A DNA stretch of 64,000 bases from Methylotenera_A sp044222005 (GTDB lineage Bacteria; Pseudomonadota; Gammaproteobacteria; Burkholderiales; Methylophilaceae), in the NCBI GenBank assembly GCA_044222005.1, contig JBGANY010000010.1:1-64000 (forward strand). Reading direction: 5' to 3'. Within the stretch, counting starts at the first letter, position 1; each line of letters starts with the position of its first letter. This document shows positions 8,494 through 16,412 of this stretch, one piece after another. The translations under genes and the position numbers were made by a program. The notes beneath the pieces were generated by a model. It was not told the origin of the DNA. It saw only the letters and a program-made list of their open reading frames with translations, and searched no databases.

Positions 8494-9720
8494 ATGGCAC
8501 TCACAGACACCGCAATACGAAGCAGCAAGCCATTAGACAAGGCATATAAGCTTTATGATGAAGGTGGACTTTATCTGCAAGTTACCCCAAGCGGGGGTAA
8601 GTGGTGGCGTTTTAAATATCGTTTTGAAGGTAAAGAAAAACTACTCTCTTTCGGTACTTATCCCGAAGTTTCATTATTAAGCGCAAGGCAACGCCGTGAC
8701 CAAGCAAGAACGCTACTAGCAAGCGATCCGCCTATTGATCCCAGTGAAAAGCGCAAAGATGAAAAAGCCGAGCGGGTGGCGAATAAAACAAACACTTTTG
8801 AGTTATGGGCTGGTAAATGGTGGCAGCATTGGCACACCAGCAAAAGCCCACGCCATGCCGATTACGTTAAACGCCGCCTAGAGGCTGATATATACCCCAG
8901 CATAGGCAAGTTACCCATTAACGAGATTGAAGCGCACCAAGTGGTAGATGCTGTAAAGGCTATTGCAGAGCGTGGGGCTTTAGATATTGCTAAACGCGCA
9001 CACCAAACCATAGGCCAAGTGTTTAGATACGCCATAGCCCATAGCAAAGAAAGCAAGGCCAAGCGCAACCCTGCGAGCGAGATTAAACCCAGCGACATTA
9101 TAGAAAGCCGCCAAAAGGTGAACTATGCGCGGGTGGAGCTTAAAGAGTTGCCCCAGCTATTACGCGCCATTGATGCAAGCAGCTCTCAGCCATTGACCCG
9201 CCTAGCCGTTAAATTGATGGCTTTAACCTTCGTCCGCACCACAGAGTTGATAGGCGCAAAGTGGAGTGAGTTTGATTTTGATGAAAAGCAATGGCGGGTT
9301 GCACCCGAGCGCATGAAAATGAAAACGCCGCATATCGTGCCGTTATCACGCCAAGCAATTCATATTTTAGAAGTGCTTAAACCAATGACGGGGCATGGCG
9401 AGCTGGTTTTTCCTAACCAAAACAACCATAGCAGGCCCATGAGCAACAACACCATTTTGAAAGCGTTAGAAGTGGCGGGTTATAAGCACAGAATGACAGG
9501 GCATGGCTTTAGAGGGCTGGCCTCAACCGCATTGCATGAGCAAGGCTTTGACCACCAGCATATTGAGTTGCAACTTGCACACCAAGAGCGCAACGCCGTT
9601 AGCGCGGCTTATAACCATGCGCTTTACCTAAAACAACGCGCAGCCATGATGCAGCATTGGGCAGATTATTTAGATGAACTCAAAGCGGGTGCGAAAGTAG
9701 TAGAGTTTAAGAAAGCGTAA
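8494..9720 (+). CDS. Tyrosine integrase (P4-type, N-terminal arm-binding domain)
   Basis: Site-specific recombinase that would insert and excise the element at tRNA-Ser; 408 aa. The N-terminus (YKLYDEGGLYLQVTPSGGKWW) is the DUF4102-type arm-DNA-binding domain. The catalytic domain shows the first Arg in ALTFVRTTELIGAKW, HGFRGLAST (the H-x-x-R pair), a later His in LAHQE and the nucleophile region AAYNHALYL. Length and order are normal. It starts 167 bp after the tRNA and reads away from it, the classic arrangement. Inverted GGGGTAAC boxes overlap its leader, suggesting autoregulation by arm-site binding (inference). Confidence 0.95.
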   Translation: MALTDTAIRSSKPLDKAYKLYDEGGLYLQVTPSGGKWWRFKYRFEGKEKLLSFGTYPEVSLLSARQRRDQARTLLASDPPIDPSEKRKDEKAERVANKTNTFELWAGKWWQHWHTSKSPRHADYVKRRLEADIYPSIGKLPINEIEAHQVVDAVKAIAERGALDIAKRAHQTIGQVFRYAIAHSKESKAKRNPASEIKPSDIIESRQKVNYARVELKELPQLLRAIDASSSQPLTRLAVKLMALTFVRTTELIGAKWSEFDFDEKQWRVAPERMKMKTPHIVPLSRQAIHILEVLKPMTGHGELVFPNQNNHSRPMSNNTILKALEVAGYKHRMTGHGFRGLASTALHEQGFDHQHIELQLAHQERNAVSAAYNHALYLKQRAAMMQHWADYLDELKAGAKVVEFKKA

Positions 9721-9726
9721 AGTTTA

Positions 9727-9780
9727 GCTACACCTAGCCCGACGGGGCGAACACCGCAAACCCTATGCGGCTGGTGTGGC
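9727..9780 (+). other. Candidate three-way-junction RNA or DNA structure after integrase
   Basis: Starting 7 nt after the integrase stop, GCTACACC (9727-9734) pairs with GGTGTGGC (9773-9780), an 8-bp stem with one G-T pair. It encloses two hairpins: GCCC/GGGC (9737-9748) and CCGCA/TGCGG with a 7-nt loop (9754-9770). No T-run follows, so it is not a simple intrinsic terminator. It could be an mRNA element, a small RNA or a protein-binding DNA structure; there is no recognised family. Confidence 0.4.
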
Positions 9781-9787
9781 TTCTTGA

Positions 9788-10750
9788 TTGGGGCGCAAGG
9801 GGCGAAGATTGAATAACTTTCCTTTTAATAGAGAGCTAATTAACGAAGGCTCTATTTCGAAACGTAGGCATATATCCAAAGGCAGTATTTCAAAAAACAA
9901 AGAGATAGTTGCGGTTGATTTAAACAAATATAAAAGCATAGTTACAATTACTGGCCAGTTTATAACTGAGGTATGGGAAATGCTAGGTTCTGAATCAGCA
10001 AATCCACAAATATTTAAAGAGGACTATTTAATTCGTTATGAACTTGAACAATTATCAAGATGGCTTTTGGAGTTTTTAATATGCGACAAGAAACGTAGCT
10101 ATGACCAAATAGTAAAGGCTGCGCGAATTGTTAGGGATGAGCTATGGCGCTTTTGGAGCCCTGTTGATCCAGAATTACTTCTTGATCCTACTTTCGATCA
10201 TACAGACTTGTTCACTGGCTCTGAATGTGAAGAAATTGGACCAAAGTCTTTTAGGACGTGGATAATTTACTCTGAACCTAATTTGGAAGATGTGCCTGAT
10301 GACTGGTTGCAGCAAGATATTTGGGCGTTTGGAGAACCCTGGACATTTAGTGAGATATATGCGGTTATGGCCTTGTGGTCAGCTGATGAGGCAGCAGTTT
10401 ATGTAAATCTAGGTAAACCTTACAAAGCATCAATATGGCTTCTTAGAACATATGAACAATATTATTGGGCAATAAATAATGAATTAGGCTCAATTGAAGC
10501 TTTTAAAAAGCAGCAAGCTAGTCAAGGCGGAAAAGCAAAACGCGATAAATATATACCACTTAAAGAGTTTGTTAAAGAATTAGTGAAATCAAAGAGCTAT
10601 CCAAGCAGACGAAATGCAGCTCAATCAATTAAGCCAGCGGTACTAGAAAAAGCAAAAGCATTAGGAATAGCGTTAAGTGATATGCAAGCAGAAATAACAA
10701 TTACTGGTTGGCTAAAAGAGATGGGTTTGCCAGAAAACATAATACGTTAA
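9788..10750 (+). CDS. Hypothetical protein of the mobile element
   Basis: I do not recognise this 320-aa protein. It has no ATG near its 5' end. The frame can begin at TTG 9788 or TTG 9809; the first internal ATG is about codon 66, so the start is uncertain. The N-terminus is basic (possible nucleic-acid contact), the middle is rich in Trp and acidic residues with soluble helical character, and the C-terminal region has GGKAKRDKYIPLKEFVKELV followed by a helical segment ending in ITGWLKEMGLP, which looks like a DNA-binding or adaptor tail of plasmid and island proteins (inference). No signal peptide or membrane helix. Its AT-rich codon use differs from the integrase, suggesting cargo. Confidence 0.7.
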   Translation: MGRKGRRLNNFPFNRELINEGSISKRRHISKGSISKNKEIVAVDLNKYKSIVTITGQFITEVWEMLGSESANPQIFKEDYLIRYELEQLSRWLLEFLICDKKRSYDQIVKAARIVRDELWRFWSPVDPELLLDPTFDHTDLFTGSECEEIGPKSFRTWIIYSEPNLEDVPDDWLQQDIWAFGEPWTFSEIYAVMALWSADEAAVYVNLGKPYKASIWLLRTYEQYYWAINNELGSIEAFKKQQASQGGKAKRDKYIPLKEFVKELVKSKSYPSRRNAAQSIKPAVLEKAKALGIALSDMQAEITITGWLKEMGLPENIIR

Positions 10751-10865
10751 CAAGCTTAGGTATTATCTTATCTAGTAAGCGATACAGACTTAAAAATAGC
10801 GACATTGCAAAATGCCAATATGCCGTGTGACACAGGGTTACGCGGGATAATATGAAAGGCATCAA

Positions 10866-11105
10866 ATGCAACTTAAATCAAAATCAACCCCAGCAATTCC
10901 CGAAGCCCTAGTCCAATTTGACCAACTGCCCGATAGTGCCTATATCCGCCTGCCCGTGATCCAAAGACTGTATGGCGTTTCTAGCGCCACTATTTGGCGT
11001 GGTGTTAAAAACGGCACGATACCCAAACCAGTAAAACTTTCAGAACGCTGTACTTGCTGGTCTGTAAGCCTTGTTCGCGCTGCACTCGCAGCAAAGGCGG
11101 TTTAA
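10866..11105 (+). CDS. AlpA-family DNA-binding protein (regulator/excisionase-like)
   Basis: 79 aa. The core YIRLPVIQRLYGVSSATIWRG with GTIPKPVKLSER is the AlpA/MerR-like winged helix-turn-helix typical of prophage P4-like and island regulators, which activate integrase transcription or promote excision. It starts 115 bp after the unknown gene and ends 3 bp before the next HTH gene, so the two form an operon with the small ORF and mob gene downstream. Probable control gene of the element; whether it acts as excisionase or activator cannot be told from sequence. Confidence 0.88.
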   Translation: MQLKSKSTPAIPEALVQFDQLPDSAYIRLPVIQRLYGVSSATIWRGVKNGTIPKPVKLSERCTCWSVSLVRAALAAKAV

Positions 11106-11108
11106 ATC

Positions 11109-11456
11109 ATGGCGAAACGTAAACACCCAAAAAATAAAGGGGCGGCCGCGCAAACGACCAACCCCGAGTCTAAAACTACCAAACCAAATTTTAACGATAA
11201 CAGCGCATTTAATCAACGCTTAAAGCTATTAGATTACTTGTTAGAGCATGGCAGCATCACCAGCAGCGAAGCGCGTGAAAAGCTTGATATTTATTATCCA
11301 CCCGCGAGAATTTTTGAGCTACGACAAGCGGGTTACTTAATCAACACAGTTTGGGATAACTGGACAAGCGAACACGGCATTAAACACCGTATAGCCCGCT
11401 ATGTGCTTACACGTAAAGAGCCGCTAGAAAGCGTGATTGAAAGCGAGGCGGCATAA
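11109..11456 (+). CDS. Helix-turn-helix protein of island type (HTH_39-like)
   Basis: 115 aa. A Lys-, Thr- and Asn-rich disordered N-terminus (about 40 residues) precedes a compact helical domain LKLLDYLLEHGSITSSEARE then YYPPARIFELRQAGYLI, the pattern of the helix-turn-helix domain often found next to AlpA-like genes in prophages and genomic islands. The family's function is not established; DNA binding is inferred. Its stop overlaps the start of the next small ORF as TAATG, indicating translational coupling. Confidence 0.8.
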   Translation: MAKRKHPKNKGAAAQTTNPESKTTKPNFNDNSAFNQRLKLLDYLLEHGSITSSEAREKLDIYYPPARIFELRQAGYLINTVWDNWTSEHGIKHRIARYVLTRKEPLESVIESEAA

Positions 11457-11599
11457 TGTGCTACCTTCAGCTTTATAACCGCGCCTACGCGCTTGCAATA
11501 CGCTGTAACCACTATGCAATAGCGCATGATTTGGCCTATATGACAGATTTTGACTTGTTCGGCGTGATCAATTTTCTAGCACAATTGCGAGAGAGATAA
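11456..11599 (+). CDS. Small 47-aa hypothetical protein
   Basis: A 47-codon ORF beginning MCYLQLYNRAYALAIRC and ending VINFLAQLRER. Its ATG overlaps the preceding stop (TAATG) and its stop lies 3 bp before the relaxase GTG start, so it is embedded in a tight polycistron, the main reason to believe it is translated. It has a Tyr- and Ala-rich N-terminal helix and an acidic middle. No family recognised. It could be an accessory protein for mobilization (inference). Confidence 0.45.
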   Translation: MCYLQLYNRAYALAIRCNHYAIAHDLAYMTDFDLFGVINFLAQLRER

Positions 11600-11602
11600 A
11601 AC

Positions 11603-12364
11603 GTGGCCGCTAGTCATCTAATTCGACTAGGCGCAATCAAAGGTAAAAGTGGTGTTTTAGAAGCGTTAAAGCATAACAAGCGAACGTTGCAGGCCGAACG
11701 TGGCGCGGGTGCAAATATTGACGTGACTAGAACACCGCTTAACTATTGTTTGACAGACCCAGCTACGCCCGAAGCGATTGCCATGCACGTAAAGGTGCAA
11801 ATGGTGAAAGCTGGTATTGATACACCACGCATAAACCAAGTCATGGCGGTTGAAGTTTTATTTAGCTTGCCGATTCAATGGCATAGCCATAGTACGCATG
11901 CGTTTTTTAACGATTGCCTTGCATGGGTAAAACAAACTTTTGCGGGTGAGCTGCTAAGTTTTGATGTTCACCTGGATGAAAGTTCGCCCCATGCTCATGC
12001 TGTTATATTGCCGTTAATAGATGGCAAAATGCAGGGTAACAGTTTGATAGGTGGCAAAGGAAACTTAATGCGCTTAATTAACTTGTTTTACAGCGAGATA
12101 GCGACCCGTTACGGGCTTGCCAAAGCCTCTAAAAAGCGTTTATCTGCCAAAGACAAACAAAGTATCGAGCGGCAAGTTTTAACGCGCCTAAAAGCCGATG
12201 CAGCAATGCAATCGTGCGTGTGGCCGTGTGTGCGAGATGCAATCCACAAAGACCCGATGCCATACGCGCAAATGCTCTCGATTGAACCTGATAAAACCTT
12301 ACATCAAGCTAAATCATTCGTTGACCACAAACGCAGCAAGGGCAAAGGCAGCTTTGTGACCTAA
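11603..12364 (+). CDS. MobV/Pre-type relaxase domain protein
   Basis: Plasmid mobilization/recombination (Mob_Pre) relaxase, predicted to nick at an origin of transfer and start DNA transfer. GTG start, 253 aa. Seen: motif HNKR near the N-terminus (family motif I), QVMAVEVLFSLP (motif II) and the metal-binding triad motif HLDESSPHAHA (H-x-D-E-x2-P-H-x-H). Only the catalytic domain is present: MobV proteins are often 350-500 aa with a coiled C-terminus, so this is a minimal relaxase or a truncated one, although it ends at a proper stop followed by a strong terminator. Any oriT is probably upstream or in the non-coding right arm. Confidence 0.87.
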   Translation: MAASHLIRLGAIKGKSGVLEALKHNKRTLQAERGAGANIDVTRTPLNYCLTDPATPEAIAMHVKVQMVKAGIDTPRINQVMAVEVLFSLPIQWHSHSTHAFFNDCLAWVKQTFAGELLSFDVHLDESSPHAHAVILPLIDGKMQGNSLIGGKGNLMRLINLFYSEIATRYGLAKASKKRLSAKDKQSIERQVLTRLKADAAMQSCVWPCVRDAIHKDPMPYAQMLSIEPDKTLHQAKSFVDHKRSKGKGSFVT

Positions 12365-12398
12365 AACGCTATATAGCGAATTAAGCCTTAAAACATAC

Positions 12399-12430
12399 AA
12401 ACGCTATCCTGTGTATAGCGTTTCTTTTTT
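12399..12430 (+). terminator. Rho-independent terminator after relaxase operon
   Basis: A perfect 9-bp stem AAACGCTAT/ATAGCGTTT (12399-12407 and 12415-12423) with a 7-nt loop is followed by C and six T. It lies 35 bp after the relaxase stop, closing the AlpA-HTH-small ORF-mob operon. Confidence 0.85.
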
Positions 12431-13151
12431 AGCAAGGTTACAGCAAGATTTAAACAATAAAATGCTGGTGACAGGTCAGCTAAATAATAGCCAGTTAATT
12501 CAATAAGTTAGAGTTGAATCAATTAGTTATTATCGTTGAAATGAGAGGGCGCAGTTAGCTTAAAAACATGCTGAAAACAGGAATAAAGTAAGCAGTACGC
12601 GAGCGAGGCTGGTTAACACAATTCAAATAAAGTTGTTATAAATAATCGTTATAAAACAAATAGTTACGCCATGTTACAATGGGTTTTTAAATTTAATAAA
12701 ATCAAAGCATTAATTTCTAAAGTAGAGGGTTTATATCCATAAAGCGTTAGTCAATAAGGGCTATTGTTAGCAAAACTAATCAGTAGATAATAAGACTATG
12801 CTGGATATAGTATGGCTAACTTATATTCGAAATGTTTTTGTAGATATATTTTAAAAGCAGGGGCAAATGCTAATGGAACTCGACTTGGGTATCGAAGTGA
12901 GCGAAGTAACTTTCGATGAGTTTGAACGTCGAAAAACTCCAAGGGTAGGTGGTATTATAAATTCTTGATTTAATCAAATGCACTCACTCAGTGCATTGAG
13001 ATTTATTTAGAACATAAAGCTAATTCATTGACTCGATAAAAGAGTTTCTGGCGCCCATACAAAGACTGTCAAATAATTGACGATTCAGGCAGCAAGATAG
13101 CACTATGGCAAAGCAATTTTCTTACTCGTAAAAGAGGTCACATTAAGTTTA
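12431..13151. other. Gene-poor right arm of the mobile element
   Basis: From the terminator to the right arm boxes there is about 720 bp of AT-rich sequence without an ORF of 60 codons or more on either strand. One short ORF with a good ribosome site is listed separately (12873-12968). I see no tRNA, insertion sequence or clear hairpin. Such a region could hold an origin of transfer or replication, but no recognisable motif proves it. Confidence 0.5.
12873..12968 (+). CDS. Possible 31-aa acidic small protein
   Basis: An ORF of 31 codons reading MELDLGIEVSEVTFDEFERR and then KTPRVGGIINS. A strong AGGGG ribosome site (12859-12863) sits 9 nt before the ATG; an in-frame ATG six bases earlier is too close to it. 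It is acidic in the first two thirds, with a short basic, Gly-containing tail. No family recognised. It may be a remnant, a leader-type peptide or chance; length and context give only weak support. Confidence 0.25.
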   Translation: MELDLGIEVSEVTFDEFERRKTPRVGGIINS

Positions 13152-13173
13152 TTGGGGTAACTTTGGGGGTAAC
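13152..13173. repeat. Candidate arm-type integrase boxes, right side
   Basis: TTGGGGTAAC (13152-13161) and TGGGGGTAAC (13164-13173) are in direct orientation with the same 12-bp spacing as the pair at 8441-8462. They lie about 60 bp inside the candidate attR core, consistent with integrase arm sites at the right end. Confidence 0.5.
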
Positions 13174-13234
13174 CACAATATTGATATTTTGTAATGCCTT
13201 ATTATTAAAGCCTTACAAAAGACTTTATGAATGA

Positions 13235-13247
13235 CTCTCTCGGCCAA
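13235..13247. other. Candidate attR core
   Basis: CTCTCTCGGCCAA matches 12 of 13 bases of the tRNA-Ser 3' end at 8315-8327. It abuts the stop codon (13248-13250) of the minus-strand chromosomal gene, so the element boundary can be placed here. The single mismatch (G for C) and short length leave doubt. Confidence 0.45.
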
Positions 13248-13421
13248 CTAATGCATAATATCAAAGATATCCATATCTTCAGTGCCGGCAAAGCGCTTAA
13301 TATCAGCGCGGGTACCCTTTTCAGAGGTATCGAATTCTTCAAACTCATCGCCTGCCAAATCTTCCAGCATTTGATCTAATAATTTAATTTTATCGGGGCT
13401 TGTTTTTGTTGTGGTAGCCAT
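13248..13421 (-). CDS. Small acidic hypothetical protein (57 aa)
   Basis: I prefer the Met at 13421 (MATTTKTSPDKIKLLDQMLE) because an AGG ribosome site lies close upstream; a longer 66-aa form starting at 13448 is possible. The protein is strongly acidic (GDEFEEFDTSE, TEDMDIFDIMH), without membrane segments, and probably a small soluble protein. Function unknown. It is the first gene outside the mobile element; its stop codon directly adjoins the candidate attR, so the integration event may have trimmed or replaced what lay downstream. Confidence 0.6.
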   Translation of the reverse strand: MATTTKTSPDKIKLLDQMLEDLAGDEFEEFDTSEKGTRADIKRFAGTEDMDIFDIMH

Positions 13422-13579
13422 ATCAAACCTAACCTTTCTGTATCTCAACTAGCAATCTACTAGTAGTTAATAATAAGCATTTTGCGTGCCAGTTTTAAGA
13501 TGCATGCTTGTGGTTAATATTGGGCAGATATTTTGCCTCGATATTGGTTTGCGGCTATGATTGGTAAGCCGATTAATGA

Positions 13580-14923
13580 ATGGTTTATATGAAACAAACA
13601 TTAGAACAGGCGCCAACGGCGCCAACACTTAAGCAAGCGTTCTGGTATTGGCTGAAACTCGGCTTTATCAGCTTTGGCGGGCCTGCGGGGCAAATCGCCG
13701 TTATGCATCATGATTTGGTAGAAAACAAGCGCTGGATTTCGGAAAAGCGTTTTTTACATGCACTGAATTATTGCATGGCGCTGCCAGGGCCTGAGGCGCA
13801 GCAGTTGGCAACCTACATCGGCTGGATCATGCATCGCAGATTAGGTGGCGTGATTGCAGGCGGGTTGTTTGTGCTGCCTTCGCTGCTGATTTTAATGCTG
13901 CTCAGCTATGGTTACATGCGTTTTGGCGATGTGCCTGCCGTAGCGGGCGTGCTGTACGGTATTAAACCGGCAGTGGTGGCGATTGTGCTGTTTGCGGCGT
14001 ACAGAATCGGTGTGCGTACGCTTAAGAATGGTGCTCTATGGAGTATTGCCGCTGCGTCATTTGTGGCGATTGCTATTCTTAAAGTACCGTTCCCGCTTAT
14101 TGTGTTAATTGCTGCTATTGCTGGTTTTATGATGAATCGTTTTCGGCCGGTGTTGCTTGCGAGTGGAGGCGGGCATCTGGCCAGCCAGAAAAGCTATGGA
14201 AAAGCAGTCATTGATGACGATATGCCAACACCCAGCCATGCACGGTTTAGTGTTAAAGGCTTTGTAAAAATTTTGGTTGTTGGCATAGCGATATGGCTGG
14301 CAGGCATGCTGTTATTGATATTGCGTTATGGCTGGGATGCTACCCTTACGCAAATGGCGTGGTTTTTCACCAAGGCGGCCTTGCTCACTTTTGGCGGCGC
14401 GTATGCGGTGTTACCTTATGTGTTTCAAGGTGCGGTAACGCACTACGGTTGGCTTTCCGCAGCACAAATGATGGATGGCTTGGCATTGGGTGAAACCACA
14501 CCCGGCCCGCTGATTATGGTGGTGGCATTTGTGGGTTTTGTGGGCGGCTGGTCACATGTTCCGCTTGCAGACCCCCTTGTGGCGGGCATCGCAGCCGCTT
14601 GTGTGGTCACTTTCTTTACTTTTTTGCCATCATTTATTTTTATATTTGTCGGTGCACCATTGATTGAATCAACGCAAAATAATTTGAAACTTACCGCACC
14701 TTTAACAGCGATTACTGCTGCGATTGTAGGTGTAATTGTAAGTTTGGCAGTATTTTTTGCACAACATATCTTTTGGCCGAATGGCCTAGAAGCTAATATT
14801 GATTCGGTTTCCTTAGTGTTAACTTTAATGGCAGGGCTGGTGTTACTTAAATTTAAGCTGAATATTATTAAGCTAATTGGAGTTTTTGCTCTGTTCGGTC
14901 TGGTGCATCACATAATCTTTTAA
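13580..14923 (+). CDS. chrA: Chromate transporter ChrA (long-chain CHR family)
   Basis: Inner-membrane transporter of the CHR family, best known for chromate efflux, 447 aa. Both homologous halves are visible: the N-terminal half has ISFGGPAGQIAVMHHDLV and LPGPEAQQLATYIGW, the C-terminal half has TFGGAYAVLPYV and TTPGPLIMVVAFVGF, with about 10-12 hydrophobic helices in all. The ORF can start at 13580 or at the Met three codons later (13589); neither has a strong ribosome site. It is followed by a glutathione peroxidase gene, a plausible partner against oxidative or chromate stress, though shared transcription is not shown. Confidence 0.93.
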   Translation: MVYMKQTLEQAPTAPTLKQAFWYWLKLGFISFGGPAGQIAVMHHDLVENKRWISEKRFLHALNYCMALPGPEAQQLATYIGWIMHRRLGGVIAGGLFVLPSLLILMLLSYGYMRFGDVPAVAGVLYGIKPAVVAIVLFAAYRIGVRTLKNGALWSIAAASFVAIAILKVPFPLIVLIAAIAGFMMNRFRPVLLASGGGHLASQKSYGKAVIDDDMPTPSHARFSVKGFVKILVVGIAIWLAGMLLLILRYGWDATLTQMAWFFTKAALLTFGGAYAVLPYVFQGAVTHYGWLSAAQMMDGLALGETTPGPLIMVVAFVGFVGGWSHVPLADPLVAGIAAACVVTFFTFLPSFIFIFVGAPLIESTQNNLKLTAPLTAITAAIVGVIVSLAVFFAQHIFWPNGLEANIDSVSLVLTLMAGLVLLKFKLNIIKLIGVFALFGLVHHIIF

Positions 14924-15005
14924 AATTCAGTGCTTGAAATTATGCGAACGAAAAAATTCTGGGCAGGTCGTATTGGCTTAGTTAATTTAAAGAAAGAATA
15001 ATAGA

Positions 15006-15548
15006 ATGAAAAATTTATGGGCCACTCTGTTAACTATGTCGGTAGCATTACTATCAAGCAAGATGGCCAATGCAGCTTGCTCAGAATTGTACAATCACAA
15101 ATTAACCACATTGCAAGGCAAGTCGCTTAATTTGTGCGACTATCAAGACAAAGCGATTTTGGTAGTAAATACTGCAAGCAAATGTGGCTTTACACCCCAA
15201 TTTGAGGCACTAGAAGGCCTGTACAAAAAATATAAGAAACAAGGTTTTCTGGTGATAGGCTTTCCATCAAATGACTTTAAGCAAGATCCAGGTAATAATA
15301 AGCAAATCGGTGACTTTTGCAAACTTACATATTCAGTAGAGTTTCCGATGATGTCTAAAAGTTCAGTTTCAGGCGCTAACGCTAACCCATTTTATAAACA
15401 ATTAATTGCAAAAACTGGCACTGAGCCACAATGGAATTTTTATAAATATGTGATCTTGCCTGGAGGCAAGCAGGTTTATGCCTTTGAGAGCATGGTATTG
15501 CCTGATTCAGCCGAAATTATGGGGAAGATCAAACCTTATTTGAAATAA
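15006..15548 (+). CDS. Periplasmic glutathione peroxidase-family protein
   Basis: Thiol peroxidase of the glutathione peroxidase family (BtuE-like), 180 aa, reducing peroxides with thioredoxin or glutathione as donor. An N-terminal signal peptide ending near ANA-A (about residue 23) predicts export, unlike cytoplasmic BtuE. Active site: NTASKCGFTPQ carries the peroxidatic Cys, FPSNDF the conserved Asn-containing loop, and PQWNFYKYV the conserved Trp, Asn and Phe. A further Cys in IGDFCKL is a candidate resolving Cys. It lies 82 bp after chrA on the same strand. Confidence 0.92.
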   Translation: MKNLWATLLTMSVALLSSKMANAACSELYNHKLTTLQGKSLNLCDYQDKAILVVNTASKCGFTPQFEALEGLYKKYKKQGFLVIGFPSNDFKQDPGNNKQIGDFCKLTYSVEFPMMSKSSVSGANANPFYKQLIAKTGTEPQWNFYKYVILPGGKQVYAFESMVLPDSAEIMGKIKPYLK

Positions 15549-15566
15549 GATAATACTGGAGAAATC

Positions 15567-16385
15567 TTAAGCTGCTTGCTTGGCAGGCTGTCTTATCTTT
15601 TCCATGATGATAGCCGACAACTCCTCAACAGAGCGGCTGGTGGAATCTGCCCAGGTAATGCCGGCATTACGCATCAGGTTTTCCGCAGTGGCGATTTCTT
15701 TTTTGCAGTTCTCAAGTGAAGCATAAAAACTACCATTTCTGCGTTCGTTACGCACTGCATGCAGACGCTCTGGCTTGATAGTGAGGCCAAAAATCTTGTC
15801 GGTATGTTTATGCAGTACAGCCGGCAGGGTGCCACGTTCAAAATCTTCTGGAATCAAGGGGTAGTTAGCCGCTTTGATGCCAAACTGCATGGCAAGGTAA
15901 ACGCTGGTAGGGGTCTTTCCGCAACGAGAAACGCCGATTAAAATGACTTGCGCTTCTTCCAGGCCAGAGTTCGTCATGCCGTCATCATGATTCAGGGTGA
16001 AGTTAACGGCATCCATACGGTCGTTGTATTTGCTGCCCATCACGCTATGCGCAATGCCGGCCCCGGTGAGCGGCTTTTGGTCAAGCTCTACGCCTAAGGG
16101 ATCAATAAATGTGTTGAACAGGTCGATAAAATAGGCGTTGGATTTTTTGATGGCGTTGCGTAACTCCATGTTGCCCAGTGACATAATCACCACTGGGCGT
16201 GCACCGTTCTCTTCAGCGGCTTGCGAGATGGCGTCCTGCGCCAGCTTGATTTTATCCAGCGTGTCAGTAAACGGCATGCGCACCTGAGTAAAGTTGGTGC
16301 CGGGAAAATGCTCAAGCAGCTTGCCCAAGGCACCTGCAGTAATGCCGGTGCCGTCAGAAATGAAGAATGCAGTACGATTTAACAT
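15567..16385 (-). CDS. ppsR: PEP synthetase regulatory protein (kinase/pyrophosphorylase, DUF299)
   Basis: Bifunctional serine/threonine kinase and phosphorylase that inactivates and reactivates PEP synthase by ADP-dependent phosphorylation and Pi-dependent dephosphorylation; 272 aa, the usual length. Seen: FISDGTGITAG at the N-terminus and the P-loop-like ILIGVSRCGKTPTSVYLA followed by the AANYPLIPED segment. It lies 27 bp downstream of ppsA on the same strand, the standard arrangement for this regulatory pair. It converges with the glutathione peroxidase gene, with only 18 bp between stops. Confidence 0.95.
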   Translation of the reverse strand: MLNRTAFFISDGTGITAGALGKLLEHFPGTNFTQVRMPFTDTLDKIKLAQDAISQAAEENGARPVVIMSLGNMELRNAIKKSNAYFIDLFNTFIDPLGVELDQKPLTGAGIAHSVMGSKYNDRMDAVNFTLNHDDGMTNSGLEEAQVILIGVSRCGKTPTSVYLAMQFGIKAANYPLIPEDFERGTLPAVLHKHTDKIFGLTIKPERLHAVRNERRNGSFYASLENCKKEIATAENLMRNAGITWADSTSRSVEELSAIIMEKIRQPAKQAA

Positions 16386-16412
16386 GATAGATTGCCCGTA
16401 ATTAAATAGTCA

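Larger units (their letters stand above)
8315..13247 (+). mobile_element. Integrated mobilizable element in tRNA-Ser (integrase to MobV relaxase)
   Basis: About 4.9 kb from the 3' end of tRNA-Ser to the stop codon of a small chromosomal gene. The tRNA end CTCTCTCCGCCAA (8315-8327) recurs at 13235-13247 as CTCTCTCGGCCAA, 12 of 13 identical, giving candidate attL and attR cores. Pairs of GGGGTAAC-type boxes at 12-bp spacing lie inside both ends. Content: tyrosine integrase, an unknown protein, AlpA-like regulator, HTH protein, MobV-like relaxase domain, and a non-coding right arm. No conjugation apparatus is present, so transfer would depend on a helper (inference). The mismatch in the core keeps the right boundary provisional. 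Confidence 0.7.

Noticed and set aside
8581..8600. GTTACCCC and GGGGGTAA boxes inside the integrase coding sequence
   Set aside because: They encode the family-conserved VTPSGGK segment, so coincidence is likely and they were not counted as arm sites.
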